DNA from: JAVJUS01 sp040220455
GTDB taxonomy: Bacteria; Pseudomonadota; Alphaproteobacteria; DSM-16000; Inquilinaceae
Assembly: GCA_040220455.1 (NCBI GenBank)
Contig: JAVJUS010000144.1
Location: forward strand, 1-33,845
Direction: 5' to 3'
DNA: 33,845 bases
Below are positions 6,881 to 14,990 of this stretch, piece by piece; position 1 is the stretch's first letter, and each line of letters opens with the position of its first letter. The notes below the pieces were generated by a model, which did not search any database, was not told where the DNA came from, and saw only the letters and a list, made by a program, of their open reading frames with translations. The position numbers were made by a program, and so were the translations under genes.

Positions 6881-8074
6881 ATGGAAGTCGCGCTCGTCGA
6901 CTGGATCAACCTGAGCCTGCGCTGGCTGCACGTCCTGGCGGGCATCGCCTGGATCGGCACGTCCTTCTACTTCATGTGGCTGGATGCCGGGCTGAAGCCC
7001 GCCACGCCGCCGGAGCACGGCGTCAAGGGGGAATCCTGGCAGGTCCATGGCGGCGGCTTCTACAACATGAAGAAGTACACCGTCGCCCCGGCGCACATGC
7101 CCGAGACGCTGCACTGGTTCAAGTGGGAGGCCTACACGACCTGGCTGTCGGGCTTCGCCCTGCTGGTCGGGCTCTACTATCTGCGGGCCGACATCTACCT
7201 GATCGACGCCAGCGTCATGGCGCTGACTCAGGCCCAGGCGGTCGGTATCGGCGTCGCCTCGCTGATTCTCGGCTGGCTCGTCTATGACGGGTTGTGCCGG
7301 TCGCCGGTCGGGCAGAGGCCCCTGGCGCTGGCGGTCGCGGTCTTCGCCCTGGTCGGCCTGGCGGCCTGGGGCTACGCCCAGGTCTTCGGCGGGCGCGGCG
7401 CCTACATCCACACCGGCGCGCTGATCGGCACCATCATGGTCGCCAACGTGGCGATGGTGATCATCCCCAAGCAGCGCAAGGCGGTGACGGCCCTGCTGGC
7501 GGGCGAGACGCCCGACCCGGCGCTGGGCGCGGCGGGCAAGCAGCGCTCGGTGCACAACAACTACCTGACGCTGCCCGTCGTCTTCATCATGATCTCCAAC
7601 CACTACCCGATGACCTACGGCCACCCCTACAACTGGGCGATCCTGATCGGCATCGGCGTGGTCGGCGCGCTCGTGCGCCACTGGTTCAACCTGAGGAACG
7701 CCGGCGAGGCCGGCGGGCAGTGGATCTGGCCGGCCGCCGTCGCCGGCATGGTGGCCATCATCGGCGGCGCGGCGGCCTGGCAGCCCGGCGCCGGGGCGTC
7801 AGCGGACGCCGCCACAGGGCCGGTCGCGTTCGACGAGGTGACGCGCGTCATCGACCAGCGCTGCGCCACCTGCCACGCCGCCGAGCCGTCCCAGCCGGGC
7901 TTCACCGCCCCGCCCGGCGGCCTGATGCTCGACACGCCCGAGCGCATCCGCGAGGCCGCCGACCGCATCCACGCCCAGGCCGTCGCCTCGCAGGTCATGC
8001 CGCCCGGCAACATCACGGGCCTGACCGAGGAAGAGCGCGCCGTGCTGGCGCGCTGGGTGGCGGGGGCGGAGTAG
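6881..8074 (+). CDS. puuD: Membrane urate hydroxylase/oxidase PuuD with C-terminal cytochrome c domain
   Basis: Integral membrane protein of the PuuD type, which oxidises urate and passes electrons to a fused cytochrome c. Residues 1-320 hold several hydrophobic spans. Family blocks present are LRWLHVLAGIAWIGTSFYFMWLD, YTVAPAHMPETLHWFKWEAYTTW and YLTLPVVFIMISNHYPMTYG. The haem-binding CATCH is at 328-332, with M373 (QVMPPGN) as the likely sixth ligand. ATG 6881 is preferred over an upstream TTG because GGAGA is 10 bases before it and residue 1 then matches the family. No other purine catabolic gene is nearby. The TAG stop lies inside a repeat-like GTAGGTCG. Confidence 0.93.
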   Translation: MEVALVDWINLSLRWLHVLAGIAWIGTSFYFMWLDAGLKPATPPEHGVKGESWQVHGGGFYNMKKYTVAPAHMPETLHWFKWEAYTTWLSGFALLVGLYYLRADIYLIDASVMALTQAQAVGIGVASLILGWLVYDGLCRSPVGQRPLALAVAVFALVGLAAWGYAQVFGGRGAYIHTGALIGTIMVANVAMVIIPKQRKAVTALLAGETPDPALGAAGKQRSVHNNYLTLPVVFIMISNHYPMTYGHPYNWAILIGIGVVGALVRHWFNLRNAGEAGGQWIWPAAVAGMVAIIGGAAAWQPGAGASADAATGPVAFDEVTRVIDQRCATCHAAEPSQPGFTAPPGGLMLDTPERIREAADRIHAQAVASQVMPPGNITGLTEEERAVLARWVAGAE

Positions 8075-8099
8075 GTCGACGGAGCGACGCGATGGCGAC
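8071..8099 (+). repeat. Partial copy of the GTAGGTCG repeat
   Basis: The 29 bases starting GTAGGTCGACGGAGCGACGC align with the right arm of the inverted repeat at 5613-5640 with several mismatches. The puuD stop codon (8072-8074) is inside it. Confidence 0.4.
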
Positions 8100-8151
8100 A
8101 AGGCCGAACCGGCCGATCGGTCGCGCTCGCTCCGCCAATGATCTCCTGGCC

Positions 8152-9504
8152 CTAGTTCCCGTTCACCATGATCGTCAGGAGTTCGCCATCGCCGGTCGAG
8201 TCGGTAATCGACAGCCTGTAGGAGGCGCCGGCGGTCATCGCGTCCTGCGGCAAGCGAACGGTAAGGCTGGCGCTGGACGCGGAGCGCTGTTCGGGCGTGG
8301 GTCGCCCAGTCCCGTCACTCGGCGGATCGCCGACCCACATGACCCCATAAGGCGCACGACCGCCGGAAAGCGCGACCGAGAGCGTCGCCGCCGCGCCGGC
8401 CGGAAGCGTCACGGTCGACGGCTCGATCTCGAACGGCCCGACGGATCCGCCATCCAACCGGCAATCGGGCGCCGATCGCGTCGGGACCGTGATCTCGAGG
8501 CCGTTGAAACCCGCGAGGCGCCGTGCCGCCTCCTCGAGTTTGTCGCGCGCCTCCGAGAAGCGCTTCCTCTCGGGACTCTGCGCCGACTCCGCCACTTCGG
8601 CCGCCTCCTCGACGTCGTCCCCGGTGGATGCCATCGCGGTGCCGAGCGCCGACGCAAGGCTATTGAACTCCGCGGTATCCGCCGATCTCTTCACGATACC
8701 GCCGGCGACCCCACCCAGCGCGCTCGGCAGGCTGTTCGCGAGGCTGACGAGATCCGGCTCACGGCTGGCGATTTCCCCGTTGACCGCGAAACGCAGCCGC
8801 TCGACCTGGACGAGGGCCTGCTCGGCATATCCGAAATAGGCGTCGAGCGGCCCGATCGCCTTCAATTCGGCGGCGCGTACATCGTCGAGCAAGCCGGTGA
8901 TGTCGGCCGTGTCGCGGGGCCCGGCCGCCGCCAAAGCGGCCATGACCTCGGCCCTGGCCGATCGCAAGTCGACCAGGGCACGCGCGAACTCCTCCGTCAC
9001 GCCGCCGGATGCGGATGCCGCGTTGAGATCCTCGATCACGCAGAACAACGCGTCCGCGCCGCGCAGATAGATCTGCCGTCGGACGGGGTCGAGCAGGATC
9101 TGACCGCCGACAGCGGCACTGCCCGCGAGCAGCGCCGGTAGGAGAATGTGGTCTTTGTGAGTGTCGGCGACAGCTCCCCAGAGAACCGCGGCCGAGACAG
9201 GCACCAGGCCCGCGGCGATCGAATTGCGGGCGATCGCCTCGCTCTCGACCGCCTCCATGTAGGCTTGCTGGAGGAAGACCGTGTACGCCTTGACCTGCCC
9301 GACGGTCACCGGCTGCTCTTTCACCCGTCCCTGTTCATTGCGATCGAACTTGCCGTCCTCGTCCGTGACATAGCCGGGACGCGGCTTCGAGCTCTCGACA
9401 TAGGGATTGAAGGCGGTGCAGCCCGCGAGCAGCGCGCCCGCGGCGACGGCCGCGGCGAGAGGTGTGATCCGGATGCGACGGTTCGATGAACGCTCCGAGC
9501 CCAT
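8152..9504 (-). CDS. Lipoprotein of unknown function with Ig-like C-terminal region
   Basis: A 450-residue protein with a lipoprotein signal: basic start, hydrophobic stretch and lipobox LLAGC with C29 as lipidated residue. The N-terminal mature part contains a mainly hydrophobic segment (about 95-137) that could insert in a membrane. A long Ala/Glu-rich helical middle (about 140-340) follows. From about residue 352 there is a beta-rich, proline-spaced region (FEIEPSTVTLPAGAAATLSV and SYRLSITDSTGDGELLTI) that looks like an Ig-like fold. I do not recognise the family. GGAGG is 8 bases before the ATG. It converges with puuD and has its own AT-rich promoter region, so it is probably monocistronic. 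Confidence 0.8.
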   Translation of the reverse strand: MGSERSSNRRIRITPLAAAVAAGALLAGCTAFNPYVESSKPRPGYVTDEDGKFDRNEQGRVKEQPVTVGQVKAYTVFLQQAYMEAVESEAIARNSIAAGLVPVSAAVLWGAVADTHKDHILLPALLAGSAAVGGQILLDPVRRQIYLRGADALFCVIEDLNAASASGGVTEEFARALVDLRSARAEVMAALAAAGPRDTADITGLLDDVRAAELKAIGPLDAYFGYAEQALVQVERLRFAVNGEIASREPDLVSLANSLPSALGGVAGGIVKRSADTAEFNSLASALGTAMASTGDDVEEAAEVAESAQSPERKRFSEARDKLEEAARRLAGFNGLEITVPTRSAPDCRLDGGSVGPFEIEPSTVTLPAGAAATLSVALSGGRAPYGVMWVGDPPSDGTGRPTPEQRSASSASLTVRLPQDAMTAGASYRLSITDSTGDGELLTIMVNGN

Positions 9505-9575
9505 CAGGGCGGCCTCCGTACTCGACTTGCGGCCAATCCTCCGCCGCGAAATCGGATGATGAATGCATTTCGAGG

Positions 9576-9604
9576 CTCATATTCAATTTAAACACAAATT
9601 TCAA
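9576..9604 (-). promoter_or_regulatory. Putative sigma-70 promoter of the lipoprotein gene
   Basis: On the minus strand TTGAAA (9599-9604, five of six) and TATGAG (9576-9581, four of six) are 17 bases apart, inside an AT-rich patch of about 40 bases that stands out in this GC-rich window. The inferred leader to the ATG is about 65 bases. Confidence 0.5.
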
Positions 9605-9658
9605 ATTCTATTTTCACGAGATCTCTAAGGAATCCGGCTCGCCTTTGCCACGACCCCG

Positions 9659-9690
9659 AAAAAGGGCGGCCCCGAACCGGAGCCGCCCTT
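9659..9690 (-). terminator. Rho-independent terminator of the pnt operon
   Basis: On the minus strand a 9-bp perfect stem (AAGGGCGGC at 9662-9670 against GCCGCCCTT at 9682-9690) is followed by a run of five T (9659-9663), overlapping the stem end. It lies about 75 bases past the pntB stop. Confidence 0.85.
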
Positions 9691-9763
9691 GCCGACTTTC
9701 TCTGTCTGTCCGTGGGGGCCTAGCGGCGGGCCGAGGAGGCTGCGCCGCTCCCGCTGACCCCGC

Positions 9764-11152
9764 CTACTGGATCGCCTTGACGATGTCCTCGCACATCTTC
9801 TTGGCGTCGCCGAGCAGCATCATCGTGTTGTCGCGGAAGAACAGCTCGTTCTCCACGCCCGCGTAGCCGGAGCCGAGCGAGCGCTTGACGAACAGCACGG
9901 TCTTGGCCGACGCGACCTCGAGGATCGGCATGCCGTAGATCGGGCTGGTCGGGTCGGTCTTGGCGGCCGGGTTGGTCACGTCGTTGGCGCCGATGACGAA
10001 GGCCACGTCGGCCTGGCCGAAGTCCCGGTTGATGTCCTCGAGCTCGAAGACCTCGTCATAGGGGACGTTGGCCTCGGCCAGCAGGACGTTCATGTGGCCC
10101 GGCATGCGACCGGCCACCGGGTGGATGGCGTACCTGACGTCCACGTCCTCTCCCTTGAGCAGGTCGGCCATCTCCCGCAGGGCGTGCTGGGCCTGGGCGA
10201 CGGCCATGCCGTATCCCGGGACGATGATGACCTTCTTGGCATTGGCCATGATGAAGGCCGCGTCCTCGGCCGAGCCCTGCTTGACCGTCTTGTCACCGAC
10301 GGCCGCCGCCGACGCGGTGGCCTGCTCCCCGCCGAAGCCGCCCAGGATGACGTTGAAGATCGAGCGGTTCATCCCCTTGCACATGATGTAGGAGAGGATG
10401 GCGCCCGACGCGCCGACCAGGGCGCCGGTGATGATCAGCAGGTTGTTCTGCAGCGTGAAGCCGATGCCGCAGGCCGCCCAGCCGGAATAGCTGTTGAGCA
10501 TCGAGACGACGACCGGCATGTCCGCGCCGCCGATCGGCAGGATCAGCAGGAAGCCGAGGAGCAGCGCGATCGCGACGATCAGCCAGAAGGTGACCGGCGA
10601 CTGGCCGGTGCACAGCAGGATCACCAGCAGCACCGTGGCGACGCCCAGCGCGGCGTTGAGCAGGTGCTGGCCCCAGAAGATCAGCGGCTTGCCCGACACC
10701 AGGCCCTGCAGCTTGGCGAAGGCCACGACCGAGCCCGAGAAGGTGATCGCGCCGATCGCGACGCCGATCGCCATCTCGATCAGGCTGCCGATGGCGATGG
10801 CCCCCGGCTGGCCGATGCCGTAGGCCTGCGGGTTGAAGAACGCCGCCGCGGCGACGAACACCGCCGCCAGGCCGACCAGGCTGTGGAACGCCGCCACCAG
10901 CTGGGGCAGCGCCGTCATCTGGATGCGCAGGGCGATGAACGTGCCGATCGAGCCGCCGATCAGGATGCCCGGCAGGATCAGCCAGTAGTTCACCACCGAG
11001 GGCAGGCCGAGGGTGGTCAGGATCGCGATGGCCATGCCGGCCATACCGAACATGTTGCCCGAGCGGGCCGTTTCCGGCGAGCTCAGGCCCCGCAGCGCCA
11101 TGATGAAGCACACGGCCGCCACGAGGTAGGCGAGGACGACGATGGGGGTCAT
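9764..11152 (-). CDS. pntB: Proton-translocating NAD(P) transhydrogenase subunit beta
   Basis: Membrane plus NADP-binding subunit of the transhydrogenase, which uses proton flow to reduce NADP with NADH. The first roughly 260 residues hold about eight or nine hydrophobic spans. H90 (LVAAFHSLVGL) corresponds to the functionally important membrane histidine of the family. The C-terminal domain has the NADP site VIIVPGYGMAVAQAQHALREM and the FVIGANDVTNPAA and VKRSLGSGYAGVEN blocks. At 462 residues it is normal. The start ATG 11150-11152 follows GAGGT by 8 bases. Last gene of pntA1-pntA2-pntB, 16 bases after pntA2. Confidence 0.97.
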   Translation of the reverse strand: MTPIVVLAYLVAAVCFIMALRGLSSPETARSGNMFGMAGMAIAILTTLGLPSVVNYWLILPGILIGGSIGTFIALRIQMTALPQLVAAFHSLVGLAAVFVAAAAFFNPQAYGIGQPGAIAIGSLIEMAIGVAIGAITFSGSVVAFAKLQGLVSGKPLIFWGQHLLNAALGVATVLLVILLCTGQSPVTFWLIVAIALLLGFLLILPIGGADMPVVVSMLNSYSGWAACGIGFTLQNNLLIITGALVGASGAILSYIMCKGMNRSIFNVILGGFGGEQATASAAAVGDKTVKQGSAEDAAFIMANAKKVIIVPGYGMAVAQAQHALREMADLLKGEDVDVRYAIHPVAGRMPGHMNVLLAEANVPYDEVFELEDINRDFGQADVAFVIGANDVTNPAAKTDPTSPIYGMPILEVASAKTVLFVKRSLGSGYAGVENELFFRDNTMMLLGDAKKMCEDIVKAIQ

Positions 11153-11168
11153 GGTCGGTTACCTCGCC

Positions 11169-11597
11169 TTACTTCTTTTTCTTCTGGTACATGGCGAGCA
11201 TCCTTCGCGTGACGATGAAGCCGCCGAAGATGTTCACCGATGCGAGAATGACGGCCAGGAAGCCCATGATGGAGCTGAAGTTCATCACCGCCGGGCCGGC
11301 CGCGATCAGCGCGCCCACGATGATCACCGAGCTGACCGCGTTGGTCACGCTCATCAGCGGCGAATGCAGGGCCGGCGTCACGCGCCAGACGACGTAGTAG
11401 CCGACGAAGCAGGCCAGCACGAAGACGGTCAGGCCGACCAGGAAGAAGTCGCCGCCATGGGCGGCGGCTTCGGCGGCCTGGGCGGCCGGCGCCTCGAGGC
11501 GCCCGATGCCCTCGGCCAGCTCGGCTGCCCGATCCGACAGGTCCGCCGCGCTGCCCGCCAGGTCGGCGGCCTTCTCGGCGAGTTGATCAGGTTCCAT
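11169..11597 (-). CDS. pntAB: NAD(P) transhydrogenase subunit alpha part 2 (membrane part)
   Basis: Small membrane subunit of the three-polypeptide transhydrogenase. The C-terminal 90 residues carry the hydrophobic spans FFLVGLTVFVLACFVGYYVVW, SVIIVGALIAAG and FLAVILASVNIFGGFIV, with the conserved RVTPALHSPLMSVTNAVS. The protein ends MYQKKKK. The first roughly 48 residues are an Ala/Glu-rich amphipathic stretch (LAEKAADLAGSAADLSDRAA) that may form a helix or coiled coil. It lies between pntA1 and pntB, 62 bases after pntA1. Confidence 0.95.
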   Translation of the reverse strand: MEPDQLAEKAADLAGSAADLSDRAAELAEGIGRLEAPAAQAAEAAAHGGDFFLVGLTVFVLACFVGYYVVWRVTPALHSPLMSVTNAVSSVIIVGALIAAGPAVMNFSSIMGFLAVILASVNIFGGFIVTRRMLAMYQKKKK

Positions 11598-11659
11598 GCT
11601 CGCGCGGTTCCCGTGTTCCGATCCGGTTCGCGGATTTCAGGGTTAAGACGGCCGGGCGC

Positions 11660-12850
11660 TCAGGCGTCCGCGGCCGCCTCGGCCTCGGCACCGCCGAAAG
11701 CCGGGTGGACGATGCGGCCGTCGCGCGTCAGCGCGGTGCCTTTGACGATCTCGTCGTCCCAGTCGATCTTCAGCGCCCCGCTGTCCTTGTCGATCAGCGG
11801 AGTCAGGAAGTTGAGCAGGTTCTTCGAGTACAGCAGCGACGCGTCGACCGCCACCCGGCTGGGCACGTTGGTGAATCCGACGATCTTGACGCCGTTCTTC
11901 TCGACCACCTTGCCGGGCTTGGACAGCGGGCAGTTGCCGCCGCGCTCGACCGCCAGGTCGACGATGATCGAGCCCGGCTTCATCGACTTCACCATTTCCT
12001 CGGTCACCAGGGTCGGCGCCGGGCGGCCCGGGATCAGGGCCGTGGTGATGACGATGTCCTGCTTCTTGATCGTCTCGGCGATCAGCTCTGCCTGCTTCTT
12101 CTTGTACGCGTCCGACATTTCCTTGGCGTAGCCGCCGGCCGATTCGGCCTCCTTGAACTCGTCGTCCTCGACGGCGACGAATTCGGCGCCCAGGCTCTCC
12201 ACCTGCTCCTTCGTCGCCGGCCGGACATCGGTGGCGGAGACCACGGCGCCCATGCGCCGGGCCGTCGCGATCGCCTGCAGACCGGCGACGCCGGCGCCCA
12301 TGACGAGCGCGCGCGCCGGCGGTACGGTGCCCGCGGCGGTCATCATCATGGGCAGCGCGCGGCGGAACTCCGCCGCCGCGTCGATCACGGCGCGATATCC
12401 GGCCAGGTTCGACTGGCTCGACAGCACGTCCATGGACTGGGCGCGCGTGATGCGCGGCATCAGCTCCATGGCGAAGGCGACAACGCCGGCATCGGCATAG
12501 GCCTTCAGGCTGTCCTTGTGGTCGTGGGGGTTGAGCGTGCCGACGAGCACCGCGCCCTTCTTCATCAGGCCGAGCTCGCCGTCCTCCAGCCCCTCGGCCT
12601 TCGACTCGCCCTTGAGGAAGGGCCGCTGGACCTTGAGGACCACGTCGGCGCCGTCGAGCGCCTTCTTGACGTCGTCGGCGATCTCCGCGCCGGCCTCCTT
12701 GAAGGCCGCGTCGGTGACCGCCGCCTCGACGCCGGCGCCGGCCTCGACCACCACGTCGATCCCGAGGCCCTTGTACTTCTTGACCGTCTCCGGCGAAGCC
12801 GCAACACGGGCCTCGCCCTGACGGCGCTCCTTCAACACGGCGAGTTTCAT
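11660..12850 (-). CDS. pntAA: NAD(P) transhydrogenase subunit alpha part 1 (NAD-binding)
   Basis: Soluble NAD(H)-binding subunit, related to alanine dehydrogenase. It starts MKLAVLKERRQGEARVAASPETV as the family does. The Rossmann motif GAGVAG is at 185-190, with D208 (SATDVR) as ribose-binding acid. The mobile-loop region is near KKKQAELIAETI, and it ends with VHPAFGGAEAEAAADA. The start ATG 12848-12850 gives 396 residues. An upstream in-frame ATG at 13024 would add 58 Arg/Pro-rich residues with no family counterpart. No strong Shine-Dalgarno is seen. First gene of the pnt operon, divergent from the VOC gene. Confidence 0.95.
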   Translation of the reverse strand: MKLAVLKERRQGEARVAASPETVKKYKGLGIDVVVEAGAGVEAAVTDAAFKEAGAEIADDVKKALDGADVVLKVQRPFLKGESKAEGLEDGELGLMKKGAVLVGTLNPHDHKDSLKAYADAGVVAFAMELMPRITRAQSMDVLSSQSNLAGYRAVIDAAAEFRRALPMMMTAAGTVPPARALVMGAGVAGLQAIATARRMGAVVSATDVRPATKEQVESLGAEFVAVEDDEFKEAESAGGYAKEMSDAYKKKQAELIAETIKKQDIVITTALIPGRPAPTLVTEEMVKSMKPGSIIVDLAVERGGNCPLSKPGKVVEKNGVKIVGFTNVPSRVAVDASLLYSKNLLNFLTPLIDKDSGALKIDWDDEIVKGTALTRDGRIVHPAFGGAEAEAAADA

Positions 12851-13119
12851 CGCGGGCAATCGTCGTTGTCGGCGGGGAGGACCCGGGCGAACCCCCGGGC
12901 CGAAGGGTCGCAACCATGCCGCAAGCCGGGGTCGCGGCGCAAGGCTCGTTCGGGAGCGAACCGCCCGACTCGCCCCGGAGATTCGTCCGGAACGGACAGC
13001 CCGCGCACGCGTCGTGCCGTGCAAACCCCTGGCGTGAACACGATTTCCCGTTCCAGCGAGAAGATGGTATGCAGCCGTCCCGCGAACGGAAAGCGTCGAA
13101 CCGAAGGGAGAAGGTTACG

Positions 13120-13509
13120 ATGGCGCTCGTTGTCGCTCTCGACCACGTCCAGATCACCGCCCCGCCCTCGCGCGCGGAGGCGACCGTCGCCTTCTACCGC
13201 GACACGCTGGGCATGAGCGAGATCGCCAAGCCGGCCCCGCTCGCGCGCAACGGCTGCGCCTGGTTCCGCATCGGCGCCAACGAACTCCATGTCTCCGTCG
13301 AGGACATTCCCGAGGATCACAACGCCGCCAGTCGCCGCCACATCTGCTATACGGTCACGGACTTGGCGGCCGCGCGGGATGCCCTGGAGGCGCGACGCGT
13401 CACGATCATCGACGACCGGCAACCGATCCCTGGCTGGAAGCGCTTCTACATCCGCGATCCGGCCGACAATCGGATCGAGATCGGCGAGCGTATCGCGGCG
13501 CCGTCCTGA
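13120..13509 (+). CDS. VOC-superfamily (glyoxalase/dioxygenase fold) protein
   Basis: A 129-residue single-domain VOC protein. Metal-ligand candidates occupy the usual places: H9 (LDHVQIT), H57 (NELHVSV), H74 (RRHICYTV) and E120 (NRIEIGE). The segment AFYRDTLGM is typical. The family includes glyoxalases, dioxygenases and resistance proteins that sequester or open drugs, and the sequence does not decide among them. ATG 13120 follows GGGAGAAGG by 5-6 bases. The frame is open upstream to 12916, but that part is not VOC-like. Confidence 0.85.
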   Translation: MALVVALDHVQITAPPSRAEATVAFYRDTLGMSEIAKPAPLARNGCAWFRIGANELHVSVEDIPEDHNAASRRHICYTVTDLAAARDALEARRVTIIDDRQPIPGWKRFYIRDPADNRIEIGERIAAPS

Positions 13510-13532
13510 CGCCGCGCCACCGCTCAGCCTCG

Positions 13533-14909
13533 TCAGATCTGCCGGGTCTCGTAGGCGGGTGGCGGGATCGGGACGTCGTGTCGGCCGAGCATGTCCTTCT
13601 GGCGCTGCTCCAGGGTCTCGAGCTCGAAGCCCTCGATCAGCTCGTTGAACAGCTTGTACCAGTTGATCTCGGCGCGCAGGTGCAGGAACACCGACCCGAG
13701 GCCGAGCGCCGCGCGGTCCATGAAGACGAACTCCCGCGGCACCTCGACGCCACCCACCTCGCGCAGGCGCTTGTGCACCTGCTCGGCCGTCTCCCGGCCG
13801 TAGACGCCGTGATCGGTCTCGCCGATCGGGCGCACCGCGTCGTCCAGGATCGGGGCGTAGATGAACTTCGCCCAGATGTTCAGGACGTCGACCAGATCCT
13901 TGTTGAGGTCGCGGAAGCCCCAGGTCTCGTAGGCATGGACCGCCAGGTCGCGGTCGTCGGTCTCCAGCGCCCGGTAGAGGTCGATCACCCCCTTCACGAA
14001 GGTCGGCGGAAAGACCCGGATGCAGCCGAAGTCGAGCAGGTTGATCGAATCGTCCTCCTCGACCACCGAGTAATTGCCGAGATGCGGGTCGCCGTGGATG
14101 ACACCGTAGTAGTAGAGCGGCACGTACCAGGCCCGGAACATGTTCATGGCGAGCTGGTTGCGCTGCTCCGCCGGGCCGTTCTTGAAGTCCAGGATCGGCC
14201 GGCCCTCGAGCCAGGTCGAGGTCAGCAGCCGCTCGGTGGAGAGCTCAGGCACGACCTCCGGCACATGCACCCCGGCCTCGCTGTCGAGCATGTCGCGGTA
14301 GAGCTGGCAGTGCCGGGCCTCCAGCGCGTAGTCGAGCTCCTCGCGCAGGCGCTCGGCGATCTCGGTATGGATCTGCTTGGTCGAGATCGAGCTCTCGTAG
14401 CGCTCGTAGAGGGTGAATATCCACTTGAGCTGGCGCAGGTCGGCGTCGACGGCCGACTGCATGTCCGGGTACTGGAGCTTGCAGGCGAGCAGCCGGCCGT
14501 CATGCCCCTCGGCCTTGTGGACCTGGCCGAGCGAGGCGGCCGCCGCGGAATCGTGAGAAAACCAGCGGAACCTCTTCTGCCAGCCGGGCCCCAGCTCGGC
14601 CGCCATCCGGCGCTTGACGAAGGGCCAGCCCATGGGCGGCGCGTTGGTCTGGAGCTGGCGCAGCTCCTCGGCGTATTCCTCCGGCAGCGCCTCCGGGATG
14701 GTCGACAGGATCTGGGCGACCTTCATCAGCGGGCCCTTGAGCCCGCCCAGCGCTTCCTTGATCTCGCGCGCGTGGGCGTCGCGCTCGACTTTCCAGCCGA
14801 GATAGCGCTCGCCGGCCATGCGCGCGGCGAGGCCGCCCATCGTGGTCGACACCCGGGCGTAGCGACGGACGCGGCCGCCGAGAGAGTTCTCTTCGCGATC
14901 CTGAGACAT
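13533..14909 (-). CDS. ABC1/ADCK/UbiB-like protein kinase-fold protein
   Basis: Atypical kinase of the ABC1 family, whose members support ubiquinone synthesis or lipid homeostasis. Motifs in order: KVAQ (63-66) in place of the family KxGQ, the Ala-rich loop AAAAS (122-126) replacing a glycine loop, K144 in LACKLQYPD, E-x-x-D around 190-193, HGDPHLGNY (272-280) and LDFG (292-295). The length is 458 residues with no membrane spans, unlike classical UbiB with its C-terminal spans. It may therefore be a soluble paralogue rather than UbiB itself. It ends 24 bases after the VOC gene in convergent orientation. Confidence 0.88.
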   Translation of the reverse strand: MSQDREENSLGGRVRRYARVSTTMGGLAARMAGERYLGWKVERDAHAREIKEALGGLKGPLMKVAQILSTIPEALPEEYAEELRQLQTNAPPMGWPFVKRRMAAELGPGWQKRFRWFSHDSAAAASLGQVHKAEGHDGRLLACKLQYPDMQSAVDADLRQLKWIFTLYERYESSISTKQIHTEIAERLREELDYALEARHCQLYRDMLDSEAGVHVPEVVPELSTERLLTSTWLEGRPILDFKNGPAEQRNQLAMNMFRAWYVPLYYYGVIHGDPHLGNYSVVEEDDSINLLDFGCIRVFPPTFVKGVIDLYRALETDDRDLAVHAYETWGFRDLNKDLVDVLNIWAKFIYAPILDDAVRPIGETDHGVYGRETAEQVHKRLREVGGVEVPREFVFMDRAALGLGSVFLHLRAEINWYKLFNELIEGFELETLEQRQKDMLGRHDVPIPPPAYETRQI

Positions 14910-14990
14910 GGGGCAATAGATGGCGTGGGACGTCCGGCTTGACCAGCCCGTCGCGGCGGTGCGGTGCCGCGTCGCGGCGAATTTCTCCGA

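Noticed and set aside
5158..6960. A 600-codon minus-strand frame overlapping the adh gene and rpsU
   Set aside because: Shadow frame; adh in another frame has complete zinc and NAD motifs, and rpsU with its terminator is opposite.
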